64,000 nt of DNA from Phanerodontia chrysosporium (taxonomy: Eukaryota > Basidiomycota > Agaricomycetes > Polyporales > Phanerochaetaceae): assembly GCA_001910725.1 (NCBI GenBank), contig MJGA01000033.1:124001-188000 (forward strand), read 5' to 3'. The stretch's first letter is position 1. Each line of letters begins with the position of its first letter. A model generated the notes under the pieces. That model saw only the letters and a list, made by a program, of their open reading frames with translations, was not told the DNA's origin and ran no database searches. Positions 7,359 through 20,796 of the stretch are shown here, piece after piece. The position numbers were made by a program, and so were the translations under genes.

Positions 7359-10300
7359 CGACGATACAGCTCTGCTCATGCCGACTGCTATTTGTCGATG
7401 AAAATAGCACGATACGAATTCTAAGGCGAAAATCGACCGTGACACACACATCCGAGCATTCTACACTCTACACAAGCTACTGAAGCTGCGTATCAGGCAG
7501 TTGTACGGTAGTAACAAAAACTGTACAAAAAGAAAGCCTTCCAAGAAGCTCAGCCCTCTGCAGCGCTGCTGTCGGCGGGAGGTGAGAATGTCCGTCAGCT
7601 CAGACTCCATGCACGAAGGCGATTCCATGATAGTTCAAAATGCATAGACAGGAGTGGGACCCACCGTGGCTGAAATGATACATTCCCACCTCTGTACTTA
7701 GAAGCCAATCTATATCTCGAACTAGTAAGCTGACTTCTCTTCCGCCTTCAAGCTTCAGGGCGCCCATCTTCTGTGGCGCTAACGCTGTAGCACACAGGGC
7801 GCCGCGGGCAGGGCCTCTTGCCCCGACTTCAAAGCTCTCATCTCGCTGGCCGATTGTACGTGCGTCCTAGACGATGTTGTAACATACGCGAAGTCTAATG
7901 TGCGTCTAGAAGATTTTTGACCTGAGCTGTCGGCTCGGGACAAGGCACAGTCACGGTGCCAGTGCTGATCTCGGAGTCGAAACGTTGCAGAGTGGTCGAC
8001 ATCAATGCAACGGTTTCTGGCATCGATAGACTGAGCAAGAATTGCCAAGCGAGGGTAAGCCTAAGTAGGCTTAAAAACACTTGTCCAATACTTCACACAA
8101 GGCCCAAACGCTGTGTGCCCTACGCGCATTAACTCCGTGGTATCGCCGTATCCATGAGGTCGTTCCGCAATGTTGGACTTTGAAGTCTATACGGATCGCA
8201 AATTGACGTCTGGCTGTCTTGGCCGAGGTATGCAAAGACGAGACAGGAGGCAGCCTTTATCCTCATGCCGGCAGGGTCACACTGAAGGGGCCTAAGGCGT
8301 GCATGCTCATGGACACGAATTGCCGCGGCCGCGACATTTACTCCTTAGATATCGCCACCTCTGTGGTCTCTCCCCTTCATACTGAACGACATCGAACACC
8401 GAGTCATCGACAGCTAATCCCATTGCTGTTATATCTTGCGCCCAGCTATCTTCTCACCTGAAGCATCCGACGGGCGTATCGCTGGACGCTGGTGAGCAAC
8501 CTTCGATTGGAGTCGTTGGACTGAGATCAAGCGGGTCAGGCGTCGTCGAACAGGCTATCATGGGACAGAATGGAAATACAACGACGACTCATTCGCCACA
8601 GGTTCGGGCGATACAGTTAATGCCGCAGTCTGTGGTTTCACGAAAGACCAGTAAGCCATCTACGGTGATAGATATATCGAATCCGCTCGGACGACATTTC
8701 CAGAAACATGCACCGCACGACTATTCTCCCAAGACCACTACGCCGTGGTGCAGGCACGCCAGCCTGTGCAAGATAAACTGAAGTCGAAGGCTGATGCGAC
8801 GACGTCTGGCTCGGGATGCAAAGATCATGGTGAGTGCCACTGTTGGTGGCATGATGCGAAGCGCCGTCGTAATCGCCGCCATTCAGAACCCAAGTACATG
8901 CCTGAGAATGAGTCCTCCGGTTCCAAGAGCGACTCGAGCAAGCCAGGCGATGGGGAAGCTCCATGTTTACAAGCGTGAAGAGCACACTAGCAGGGCTAGC
9001 GTGTCGGAGAAAGGCTTGATGGGCGTGCCTGCCGGCGTGCAAGTACGTCGAAGCTTTGCTACCAGGGTGGAACCCCGCACACAACGCAGTGCAGAAGTGC
9101 GACACTCTTGTAGCAACGCTTCAGTAACGACCTTATAGACGTTATTTCCAAGTTTCCCGATAGAAGGCACGGCAACTTGCAAGTCGACGTCAATCAGGTC
9201 CACAAACATGAGTATCGTGTAGGTGAGACATACAGAGTTGCAGGCAGTTGCAAGTCGCACGTCTTGGTTGGTATGTCCAATGTGCATTTCCTTAGGCTGA
9301 TCCAGGTTGTTTCGGATCTCTTGGACCCACAGAACGAACTTCGACGTAGAAGTTCACGTATAGGCCGCCAAGATGCTCTGAAGCCTGTGCACGCAGCTGC
9401 GTATGTTATTGCCCCACGAGCGCATTCAATCATTCGCGTCGGAAGATGCAAGTCGTCCTGTACGCACGGCGGCCGACCCGCAGCAATTGCCCTCAGAGCG
9501 CTTCTCGCCGGGCGCCGTCCCTCTACGGTCAAGAGACAATCTAGGGCAGACCGTGCATATCATTCGTAAGGTTCGATGAATAGGCTACACTCGCCGTTCT
9601 AAGCATAGCGTGGATCAGAACCTTTGATTGACACATACGCAATCAGCTTCACTGGAGGGTCCGACCCTGGGTACGTGAGGACCTCGCACACATTTGCAGG
9701 GGAGGGTTTCTGCACTTGCGAGCGACGTCGAAGACATGAATTGTAAGGAATGCTTGATCTAGAGGCCTGAGGGTGAATGTGCAGTGTCTAATTTTAGGAC
9801 ACGCCTCTAGGGTGCGTCTTGTCATGCGAGCATCTGCTTCCTGGGGAAGCCTTTACACATCCGGGTGCAGGTGACCGGCACGTTCTGATACAACTGTCAT
9901 CCGGCTGCCGTACCCTCAAGCGTGATGTCGTCGCGCATCTCGGCGTCCGCGCATGTGAGGCGCGAGGCAAGGATAGATAAACGGCGGCCGCGGCTGCGCT
10001 CCTCGACGAAGTCTTCCGGCCCCCTCCATCGACTTGTGAGTGCGTCTGTCCTCGACTTCGAGAAGTGCTGCCTACATCTCTTTGCTCGCGCAGACGAAGC
10101 GGACACGATGATTTGTTGGTACTTATTGCGCAAGCGGCGAAAGCCAGCACAGGCGGCTGCGGATGACGAGGAGCGCGGACAAGAGCAGACCAGAGAGCTT
10201 CCCAAGGACACCGGTAAGGCCATTGTATCTCAGAAGCAACTTCTTCTAACAAGCATTCAGGCAACAACGCAGTTGCTGAGGAGACTGGGGGCGAGACCCA

Positions 10301-10374
10301 GAAGTAACGAAGCGACATGAGCACGGGCTTTTCCTTGTGATGACGGCATATACACAGATGACAGCACGACACCC
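7359..10374. other. 3.0 kb without a recognisable gene
   Basis: Read on both strands. Only short frames without family motifs are present. The least random is a minus-strand frame ending at 9897, whose last 80 residues are charged (FRRLRNKYQQII, GPEDFVEERSRGRRLS) and could be the tail of a small spliced membrane protein. I cannot support a gene model. No repeats or RNA genes were seen. Confidence 0.4.
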
Positions 10375-12239
10375 TTAATCCGAGTCCGAGACGAAGTTTC
10401 CCGCTGCATCGAACGTAGCGAGCGGCGCCCACGTACTCTCCTCGACCGCGCCGCACAGCTTGCATGTCGTGGACTCGTCGTAGTCGGGAACATACTCGCT
10501 CCAATCGAGCGTAAGGCTCGGCCTCGCGGCCGTCGCGCTGAACCACGGGAGATCGCGGGTCCGATCAATATGGCGGATGCTGTGGAGGACAACGTCTGTG
10601 AGGTTACGCGTCGCAAGGGCACTGTCGATGGCGACTGAGAGCGGATCGTCAGCGTATGGCGGGTCGCACATGCTGTGGTGCTCATGCCACGCGGCGTATT
10701 GCAGCCCGAGGTAGCGCAGCCGCGGGCAGAGCTCGGGGTTCCCAGAGAGTGCGGAAACAACGGCGCGATGCGCGCCGCAGCGGACATGGAGGTTATGCAG
10801 CTGTGCACAGCGGTCGAGCATGTGCTCCGGAGCATCGAGTATATAGTCCGCGTCGTCCACGAGGAGCGAGCGTAGCTCGGAGAGCGGGAGAGCGGATGTG
10901 CGCAATGCTTCGATAAGGTCCTGGCGGTCTGGCTCGATGTCGTATCTAAGTCTGACCTTGATGGTTGGTGGCTTGCATGGTGAGCGGGATACGCTGTGCA
11001 TGATGGCGTTTGTGCACCCCAGGTCTTCAAACGGCCAGAAGGCGAGCTCAATACCACATATGGAGAGATATAGCGATGCGGATCTGGGTGGCTGCGGCTC
11101 ATTGGATGCACTCGAGGGTGGAAGGTAAATTTTTGAGCCGACCGCGCTGATGATGGAACGCAGTATCACTAGGTCTATGGAGCCTTGGTTGAAGGTAGAG
11201 ATATCGATGATACAGCTAGGGGGTATCTTGATGCGCTCCAGAATGCCTGAAAGTAATGCTCCATTGCCTGCCTCAGAGACGGTCACCCGGCGAAGGTGGA
11301 CCATCGGGATTGATCCCTCAGGAAGCCTATACATCCCATCGCCGGTATCGGGGGCCCCTGAGATCTCTTCCAGCACGAGGTCTTCAATGAGCGGTAGCTC
11401 TTTGAGCAGGAGCATCCATCCCCAGAGCGGCGAGCTGCTGCAGCTTTCCATATGAAGTCGCGTAAGAGTGTGGCGGACGAGATGCAGGTAAAGCCCCACG
11501 GGAAACCATACGTCCTGAGCGTACGAAACTTGGGCATGACGGCGTCGGTCAGGAACCAGAATACCCATGGGGAAGGATCTTCGTCTTGCTCGGCATGGGC
11601 ATATACGAGGTTGAGCGTTTCCAGCATCGGAAGTACAGACACCGCCTTGTCACGCGGATGGCGCCTCGTCTCTTTGAGATCTCGGAGTAGACGCTTCGTG
11701 GGACGAAGGCTGATGTGCTGAATGCGATCAGCTTCCTCGTCGAGTCGGGACAGGAGCGGGAGGTGAATTTCGGTCTCGAGACCAAAACGTCCCGGAAACA
11801 GCGAGAGCGGGGCGGTCTTGGAACGGGCGACGAACGCCCGCAGGCAGTCGGGACGGTCAGTCATGGGAATGCAGGCCCAAAGTTGAGGAGTGTCAAGAGC
11901 AGTACTGCGCCACCTGTGGCAGACGTGCGTTGTCCACAGCCACTCGAATGGGGCGCGATGGACTTTAGGGTCATTGTCATTGGAACGTTGCGGGTCGTAG
12001 TAGGAGAGCACCAGCCATCGAAATATCTCCGCGAGAAGTTCGTCTGGCAGGCGAAAGATCGCCGAATTCTGATAATTTCTGCGAATTCGGCGTTTCACAA
12101 GGTCATTTTGCAGCTGCGTGAGGAGAGCGAGTGAAGCTAGGATTTCAATGTCTTCTTCGTCCGGTGAGGATATATCCTGTACATGTTCATATTCAGGGAG
12201 TGAGCGGCGGGCTTCCTGGCATGTTGTACAATGTGACAT
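10375..12239 (-). CDS. F-box/LRR-like protein, frame broken once
   Basis: An F-box near residue 60 (FRLPDELLAEIFRWLV) is followed by WLWTTHVCHRWRSTAL and a long leucine-rich C-terminal region, the plan of basidiomycete F-box proteins that recruit substrates to SCF ubiquitin ligases. The reading frame shifts once, at the CCCC run 11494-11497. Adding a single base there gives one continuous frame of 621 residues that aligns without gaps through FP....L..HTLTRL with the adjacent paralog (FP....LIRPTLTRL). Without the base the protein stops at 11283. The start at 12239 is the first ATG of the frame. C-terminal CKLCG is conserved as CALCE in the paralog. Either a sequencing error or an early pseudogene. 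Substrate unknown. Confidence 0.75.
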
Positions 12240-12673
12240 TACATACCAATACGGTTCTCAGACATGCGAATATCGTGGTGGCTGCTGCACGGTCCAGTCC
12301 AAGTCTAGTCACTGGAGGGTTCTGCACTACTAGCATCAGCCTGACGGCTTGCAAAGAGCATAACTTCATGCTTACCACACCAGAAAGTTGAGAAGACACA
12401 AGAGCATTGTGGTCAGGAGAGAAACGCTGGGGTGCAGAACTCAACACTGGGCCCCCTCGCCATCAGTTACCGTTGATGCGCCTCTTCCCAGTTTGGGATT
12501 TAACCGGGCTTTTCTTGGTCTGGAACGACACCCTTCGCGGTGACATGTTGCTCATCCCCGGCAACAGCATCAAGTATAATCTTTTATTGAGACATTTGGT
12601 ACATACAATTACGAACATTGAAACAGAGTAAGCGTGCCATGGAGACTTTGAGTTGCATCCCAGAACGTACGGA

Positions 12674-14488
12674 TTAGTCGTCCTCGCAAAGCGCGCATTC
12701 TTCAGGAGACTCCGCGTCGAGCTCATCCACAGACCAGCAGAGCCGCAAAGAGGTCTCGGCAGCCATCTTCTCGAGGTACGGCAGATCTGCCGAGTGGTCG
12801 AGATGCAAAATGTCGAGCAAGGCGAGCTCTTCGAGTTGAACACCGGCGTCACGTCGAGCAACGAGCATGTCTGAGAGGGGGACGGAAAAAGCCTCGTCTC
12901 CAAACGGCGGATCGCACTGCGCATGGTGTACGTGCCACAGCACACCCCTGAGAGTGAGGCGGCGGAGACGTGGAAAGAGCTTGGGATCGGAGAGCGCAGT
13001 GAGGAGGGTGCGAGGGACGGTGCTATCGTAGGACCTGACGCTCGAAAACGAGAGGGATTCGAGCCGGAGGCAGAGTCCAAGCTTCGCCCAATGTACGTCT
13101 TCCACGCGCTCGACCCTGATGATGTCAAGGGCACGCAAAGCGGAGAGGGGCAAGGCGGTATGCAGGTGGGGAGTGCTTGACAGATGTTGGTCGCCCGGTA
13201 GGATAGGTTTACAAGAGCTAGTGGAAGGTCTTCGGCGTCGTGGTCTGGTGGTAGAAATTCTATACAGGGGGGACAGCTCAGGTAGGACGTAGACCAGAAT
13301 GCCGCAGAGGTCCCGGAAGACGAGAGCGAGAGGGAAATGGCCTGAGAGAGCTCCCCGTCGCGGGCAATCGTTGTGTCGTTGAATTTCGATGCGACAACGG
13401 TATGGACCGATGTATATGTTGCTGGATGCAGGCGCTGGAAGGGCTGGTAGGCAGAAAGGAAGATATTGCAGTCGGATGGGATGTCAAGATGGTTCAGAAT
13501 GCTAGCAACCAGAGCCCCCAAGCCGTCTTCGCTGAGAGACAGCCTGCGCAGATTGGGCAGGTGAACAGGATCCATCGCGGGTACCGGCATGCCGCTCACA
13601 TCAGCTTCTCCGGAGAGTTGTTCTAGATTTAGTTCCTCCAGCAAAGGCGTGTGCTTCAAGATGCGCAACCATTGCGATGCGGGGTTGTCGTCGCTGGGAC
13701 GCACACAGAGCCGTGTCAACGTAGGGCGTATCAAGCGTCGGTGGAACAGTGAAGGAAACTCGTGCACCCTGAGAGAACGCAGACAAGGTAGCACAGCATC
13801 GGAGACAAACCAGAACACGGTGGGAGGAAGACCAGTACTCGTGTCGTGATAGCTGAGGTCGAGGGTCTCCAGCGATGGAAGGTCAGCTGCGTCTGAATCT
13901 CTTCCGTCGCGCCTAGTCTTCTCGAGTTCTTCAAGTAACCGCTTCGTTAAGTACAAGCTTATGTGTTGGATACGAATGGCGTCAGAGCCGTAAATGCGGT
14001 GCAGTGGAAGGGCGTTGTCAGGCGTAGTGCCACATTGACCTGGTATGAGCGACAAGGGACAGTTCTTGGACCGCTGTAGGAAGGTTGCAAGTAGTTCGGA
14101 GTCGTCCGTCGTAGGAATATACGACCACAGCCGAGGTGTGTTGCAGGCAACCGCGCGCCATCGGCGGCAGACATGAGCGACCCAAATCCACTGGTATACA
14201 CCCGGTCCCGCAGGTGAGCCCCAATTGCACGGATTCTCAGGGTTGTGTAGGCTCTTGACATAGACCCAGAAAACCTCCGAGAGAGTTTCATCTGGCAGAC
14301 GATACACGGCCGAACGGAATTGATTCCTCCTTGCGTGCAGGATTGAGAGACTATGTTGCAGTTGATTGATGGCGGCAGAGGAGGCGCATATAGCCAGGTC
14401 CAAGGCGTCGGGATCCAAAAAGGCTACGGACTGCTCTGTAACTTGGAGGAAAACATAAACGTTAGGATACACCAAGCACAAATTCCAT
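12674..14488 (-). CDS. F-box/LRR-like protein, paralog of its neighbour, frame broken once
   Basis: Tandem paralog of the gene at 10375-12239, same strand. F-box VYRLPDETLSEVFWVYV, then WIWVAHVCRRWRAVA, leucine-rich repeats and a C-terminal CALCEDD. The frame shifts once at the GGGG run 13168-13171. Restoring one base joins NICQAL to the TALPLSALRAL segment that matches the paralog's TSALPLSELRSL. Tentative start: ATG at 14488, a 16-nt exon, then a 37-nt intron (14436-14472) with TCCTAAC and TTACAG. That intron is unusually short for this genome, so the start is uncertain. The corrected product would be about 592 residues. Role presumed to be an SCF substrate adaptor. Confidence 0.72.
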
Positions 14489-15246
14489 CGCACGGAGAGT
14501 AGATGTTTCTAGCCCAACCTGCATTCCGCCCCGTAACAATCGTAAGACGTACGTTGCAATGACTATAGTGTGGGTGAAAGGCAAGGGACAGTGCGCAGCC
14601 GGACTGCTGGTGGACGCAGAAGAGCAAAGGGAGCTTGGCGCTATGACGACACATTGGTGGTCCGAATTAGGAAACTCAGTAAGAAAGGTCATGGGAAAAT
14701 AATCCATGGTAATACAGACCTAGGTAGTCACATGCCTTATGCGAGAATGTCGTTGAATACCGTCTGTAGATGGGAAGCTGCAGTAGAGCCACACCGTATT
14801 CACAGGGAGTTTCGTATACACTCCATGACAGATGTAAATCCTGGCGGCCTCATGCCACGTTGAACCTTGCTCAGACTCATGTTCGTGATGTGGTCGAGAA
14901 TGCGCTGCTCAAGCGGCTGCATAGAGAGGCTCCGCAAGAAGAGTATCGCATACAACTGTGAGCAGTTGGCGGACCCACCCGCGGCTTGGCAGTGCACAAC
15001 TTCCACAGACATGCGAGAGTATATTCCGTCTGGTATGCAGTAAGTATTAAGATCCGAGAGCCCGTGCAGTAATAACTTATTGTACACGATAACAACGACA
15101 TAATGCAATATGAGCGATACAGTATAAAAATATAATGTGACAACAGAACGGGACAACAGCTGAGGACGGGGACGCGACGAAACAGAAGAGGAACACGGAT
15201 GAGGTCGACCGGGAATAGGATATGCTACAACATCGAGTTCAGATCC
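14489..15246. other. Intergenic, nothing recognised
   Basis: About 760 bp between the F-box gene 5' end and the adenylate cyclase 3' end, both on the minus strand. It should contain the F-box promoter and the cyclase terminator. No motif stands out. An AT-rich stretch lies at about 15060-15140. Confidence 0.5.
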
Positions 15247-18200
15247 TCATGTAGGCAGGGAAGGAAGAAGCGCCAGGAGCTGCTGCAGGGTCCGCATGTC
15301 AAAGCCGGTGCCAGCACGCCGCGCGGCTACGTCGCCACCGTCGCCCTTGTTCAGCGCTGCGATATGGCGCAGCGTGAGACCCGCGAGCGCGTTCTCGATG
15401 CGGCTGGCGAGCGAGTCGAGAAGGAGGGTGAGCTCGCTGTCCGACGCCTTGTCGATGGCGGGCAGCAGCGCCTCGGGGTTGCCGTACACGAAGACAGGGT
15501 TCGGGTCCTGTCGCACCTCGTCGTCCGTCTTCGCGGTGCTGCCTTTGCGCGTGGGCAGTGGTCTGAAGACACGCGATGTCGTCAGTGTCTCGAGCCGGAT
15601 GCAGAGCAGAGCAAGCTCCTTCATCTGCGTGATACTGAACTGCACGCGCGATCCGGACAGCGAATCGGTGCGGAGGCTCTCGAGATCGTGCCGGCCCGCG
15701 AGCTCCTGGGGGTATACGAGCGAGATGCTCTCCGGAGCCTCGAGCCCCTTAAGCTTGATCTCGCCGATGGATATAATCTTCAGTCCAAGACGCCGTATGG
15801 CCTCGACAGCTTTTGGAGGCTGGACATCAGAGTATTCTGTCCGTGGACCTGACTGGAAAATGGAGGCATTGATTTCTCGGATGACGTCCGCGCTGACCGC
15901 GATCTGTCCGCCTTGAGCACACCCGCTGATACGGGAAGCACGATTGACAACAGGACCGAGGTAATCCATGCGATGTGTTGTCGGGTCGGGGTCAGGAATG
16001 GGGTTGCCACAGTGTATACCCATCCGAACAGAAAGACCGCGCGCGACGAGCTTGCCTGATTCGTCGTGGATCTCCTTCCCGTCTTCGCACTCGAGGATCT
16101 CCAACGGCCATGGGAGCTGAAGCAACTGCAGCTGCACGGTCAGGCACCACCAGAGCGCTGCCATCGTAGTCGGGAACGAGCACATGAAGGCGTCGCCTTC
16201 GGTCTTGACCTCGTAGCCGCCGCAGAACCGGAGCTGCCGTCGAAGGAGCGTGTTGTGGTACGAGATCGCCGTCTGCATGCCGCCATTTGCCTCCCACAGG
16301 TGCGTCGAGTTGCGGATGTCGGTGAACACGAGCGCTACGTGGCCCTGCGGGGGCGGAATGGGCGGAATGGCGGCGTCCAGCCGCGACACATCCCGGTTCG
16401 TAATCTCGTGGTCCTTGTTCGGCCGACGAAGCGGGCGGTACAGCTCAGGGTCGGGCGAGATGGACGAGTCGAGGGTGTGCTGGCGAGACCGCGACGGACC
16501 CAATCCGAAAAGGTCTGAGACCGAGATAACCATGATCATGGTCGTCCCTTCGGCGCCGTAACTGATCGCAAAGTCCCGCAGCTTTTGTGCCGCAATCATG
16601 GGGTTATCTCTCGCAGACCGCGCGATATCGACCGCAGTCTGGTACGAGACGAAGTCCCACAGGCCGCGGTTGCCGATGATCACAAACTCGTCGAGCTCCG
16701 AGAGCTCTCGGATGATGATGTCGGGGCGCGCATTGACCACGGGAAGCAGGTAGTAGAAGCCGAACGAGCGTGAGACGTCGATCTCGTCGTTGACGAAGCC
16801 CTTTGGCGAGACCCAGCCTTCTGCTGCACGTATCCTAGCCGTCTCTGCCCTATCGAAAGGATCATGCTTGCGCGAGAGGAGCTCCGCGTTGCCCTGCCGT
16901 GATATCACAGCGAGTGCATTACCAGCATTGGCCACGTAAAGCATCCGGCCGATGAAGTAGAGCACGACACCAGAGGCGCCGCTTCGCAGACTCGTGTAGT
17001 CGACCGAAGGGTGAGGGTTCTCGTTCGCGCTGACTGTCGACGGTCGGCGGGCATCGCGCGTGTACAACCAGTCGTGGAGCTCCTTGTTCAGCTTCAGGAA
17101 CGACCGGCGCATCGCATCAGCGACGGTTTCGCCCCGTGACTCGTCCAGCCGCTCGATCTCGCGCGCCAGCGCGGCCGGATAGTTGTCGTGCAGCCACTTC
17201 GACAGCCGGTTGTTGCTGCCGATGTGCGAAGCGCGCCCGAACATGGCGAAGATCGCCTCGTTCTTGCGGTCGCGGAACTCGGGCTGCACCAGGTCGAACA
17301 TGCTGAGGTTTTGGCCGAGCGTGTCTGCGATACCGTACGCCATGTTGTAGACCTCCGATAACGAAGTCCGCACCCGGCGATCCTCATTATCGTCAGGGAT
17401 GTTCGGCGCGAACGTAGTGGTGACGTCCATCAGGCCGAGCACCTTGAGGTCCTTCAGCTCTGAGAAGTCCGCAAGCTTGCGATCAGAGCCATCCTTGAAG
17501 GGTGCGGCTTTGTGATCGGGCTTGATCTCGAGGCGTTTGTTACCCGACAGATTGAGGTATCGCAGGTTCGTGTTGAAGTTCCTAGCGAGACCCAAGGTCA
17601 GCGTTAGCCGGCTAGAGGCGTGTCGAACATACCAGTTCCAGTCGAACTCCCAGTTGTTGATGTTGTACTTGAGAACATTACTCCCGACATCAAGCACCTG
17701 CAACGCCTTGATCTTGCCAAGCTCCTGCGGCAAGCTCTGCAGCTTGTTCCCGTTGAGGTACAGCACGCGCAGCCGCGAGAGGGACGGCAGGTCCTCGGTG
17801 GGCAGCGCGGTGAGCAGGTTCCCGCTGAGGTAGAGCTCCTCGAGGTAGCAAAGGTTCTTGACGAACCCGCTGGGGATCACCTGGATGTGATTGAACGACA
17901 AGTTGAGCACGCGCAGGTCGCGCAAGAGCATCAGCGGCGCGAGGTGGTCTTCCGTGAGCCTGTTCTCGCCAAGGTACAGGCGCTTCAGCGAGACTGCGAG
18001 CGGGGCGCGGCGCGGCCGAGCGAGCTCGCAGACGACGACTTGCGCTCAAGGCCATGGAGGAGCGACGTCCCGGGTGACAGCGATATGCTCGCAGAGGGCG
18101 TGATCGTGACGTCGTACACGGTCGGGCTGCGGATGTCGCCGAGGAGGTTCGAGGTGAGGTTGAGCACCTCGAGCTTCGCGCACTCCCAGAGGGCGTGCGG

Positions 18201-20796
18201 AAGCTCCTCGAGGCTGTTGTTGTGCGCCTCGAGCGTCTCGAGGTTCTGCAGCCGCGCGATCGTCTCGGGCAGTGTGTACAGCTGGTTGTTCGAGCAGCTC
18301 AGGTGCTGCAGCTCCGTGAGCTCGCCAATCGAGTCTGGGAGAGCGCGAATCGAGTTGTGGTCGACCTTGAGCGTGCGCAGGGACGTGAGCTGCGCGAGCG
18401 CGAGCTCGTCGAGAGAGGAGAGCTTCGCGTGCGAGATGTCAAGCGTCACCATTGCGAACGGCTGCGCACCGAGCGGGCCAGGAATGAGCGTGAGCTGCGT
18501 GATGTCGTTGTGCGAAGCATCGAGCAGCTGTAGGGACGGCCCGAAGGAGAGATCCAGCGCGTGGACGGTGTTGTGATCTGCCATAATGGTCTCGACGTTC
18601 GGGAGCAGGCATACTGTCGTAAAATCTGATATCATATTCCGGCGACAGTCCAGGAAGCGCAGCTTCGTCAATCCCCGTGCACCATGCGGGAACCTCGAGA
18701 TCTTGTTCCCAACCATGATGAGCTTCTCAAGCTGCGCAAGGTTGCCGATCTCCTCAGGCAGGCTTTCAATGAGGTTGAAAGAAATGTCGAGGTCCATGAG
18801 AGACGGCAGTTTACAGACGACGTCGGGAAGCTCCTTGAACTTGTTGTTCGAGATGTTGAGCTCCTTCAGCGACTTCAGCTTGGGAAAGTACCAGGGCAGC
18901 CTCTCCATCCCGTTATTCTGGAGCTTCAACGAACGCAAGTTCGGTATGTGATCCAGGGCCGCATCCTTGAGATCGGTGATGCGGTTACACGAAAGATCCA
19001 ACCGGTGCAGCTTCTCACAGTGCCGAACGCTCTGCGGGACTTTCTTCATGGACATGTTCTGCAGTCGCAGGACGCGAAGGTTCGTGCACAACTGGATGAA
19101 GTCAAGGGGGATCTCAAGCATGGGATTTCGAGACAAGTTTAGCGAGATGATCGCTTCCGCATGGCTGTAGAGGATCACGGGCACCGTCTTCAGCGCCCTT
19201 GCGGCAAGATCCACCTGCTCGAAGGTGTCGAAAACGAGGTCATCATCCTGCAACGCGCATATCAGCACACGTCGTGCAGCTACGAAGGCGTTCTACGCAC
19301 CGCTGGACCCAGCACGTTACTCTTGTACACAAACTTCATCAAATATTGTATGTCCTCGGTCGCTAACGCGCGAAAGTCGTCGATGGGGTCCCACCCCGCC
19401 TGTTCTAGGCGTCGCCGCACAATATTGGCCGGCTTCTCCGTCATCGCTAACAGTCGTTCTGAGATACGCGTCAATATTCCGCGGTCCTGCCCACGTAACG
19501 TATAGGAGACTCACCTCGCCCGCGCTCCTTGAGGTATAGCCTATGCATCTCCCGATTGGTATCAAGCAGCATTTTGCCGTTGAGGTATGGTATAAGGTCC
19601 GCGACGGTGGACCTGAGGTAGATCGTCGCGACATGGTACGTGTTGTCCCGTCGGTATATGCGTATTCGGTACGGTTCGTCGCGATCGTCGTACGCACGTG
19701 GTGGGCGGCCGGACGTGCTGAGTGTGTGCCGCTTCTTCGCCTTCCGGCGCCCACCCGGACTTCGTAGCTGGTCGCAGTCTTCGCCCTCGGAGCTGGTGCC
19801 CTCCGCGAGTAGCATGTCCTCTGGGTGTATGCCGTTCTCTGGCTCGACCGCCCAGCTCTCCGGCGCCTTCCACGACGGGTTCTCGTGCCCTCGTATTGTC
19901 GGCACGCTCGCAGAAAACTGTCCTGCGTCTCTCGGTGACACGTTGCGATGGTCCCAGCCATTCGGTCCCTGTTTCCGCTTCACGCCGATGGTAGGCGTTT
20001 GGAACGGATCGGGGTTGCTGAAGAGCCCGCGTGGCCCGGCAGGAAGTGAGGACGTGGAAGCATGGTGCGGGTGGTGTGTAGACGAAGTGTCCGAGGTGAG
20101 TGCACTCGAGTAGGCGGACGACTCCAGACCGCTGCTCGGTGAGCTTGGCACGTTGTCGTACGTGCCATTCTGCAGGCCATAGTAAATTCCGAAGTCGACT
20201 ATGCCTTCCATGTCATTGATATCCCGGTTGAGGGGGTATTCAATGTCTTTGGAAGGCACCGGAGGCGGAACATCTACGGCCTTCTTTCCCTTTCCGAGCA
20301 GAGGTGCCAGGCGGGATGAGGAGACGTGTACGGGAGGTGACGCTGGTGGAGGTGGTGCGATGTAAGGAATGTAGTCAGGAGACGAGGGGACGGCTGGGAC
20401 AGGATGGTCATTGGAGCCAGAGAGGTCGAGCCTGCCGGGGCGCAGACGGCTTTTCGATCGTGTCCTACGGACAATGCTGCTGAGAAAAGACGTGGACGAG
20501 GACTTCTTCTTGAGATCCCTCTCCGAGCGGGAGAACTCGGTCAGGTGGCTCGTGGACGCGGTGAGCGAGCTGTTGAGACTGTAGTTATCGCTGCCTGTGC
20601 GAAAACTAGAGGCGTTTGAGGGCCGTGTACGAAGGGAAGGGATGGCCGCCCTTGCTTTGAAAGTCTTACTCCGAGTGCTTGCGGGCGCGGGCTGTGATAA
20701 TGCAGGGTCAGCGACTGTTCACTGCCAAGGCTCAGAACGAGAATGCATGTGGATTCTAGCAGACCCTACACAGCGCGGAGACATCGCTTTTCCCAT
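15247..20796 (-). CDS. Fungal adenylate cyclase (RA, LRR, PP2C-like and class III cyclase domains)
   Basis: Makes cAMP from ATP in the Ras/G-protein-PKA nutrient and morphogenesis pathway; peripheral membrane enzyme. Domains in order: a serine-rich N-terminus with NDMEGIVDFG; a Ras-association domain (YRIRIYRRDNTYHVATIYL, about 350-405); about 20 leucine-rich repeats (about 480-1030); a PP2C-like domain; the cyclase core with FTDIRNS and TEGDAFM (metal Asp residues; the Lys before TEGD is the adenine-selecting type), RMDYLGPVVNRASRI (catalytic Asn/Arg); and a C-terminal LLALLPSLPT. Introns at 19248-19300 and 19459-19514 are secure. A third (20715-20771) and a short first exon with ATG at 20796 are tentative. 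The frame is broken once, at the GGGG run 18002-18005. With one base restored all exons join in phase to 1,794 residues, somewhat shorter than Ustilago Uac1. A real null allele seems unlikely for so conserved a gene. Confidence 0.93.

Noticed and set aside
11500..11580. Intron in the F-box gene instead of a frameshift (GTATGG..GGAAAG)
   Set aside because: Removing it would delete the HTLTRL block conserved in the paralog; a single missing base explains the data better.
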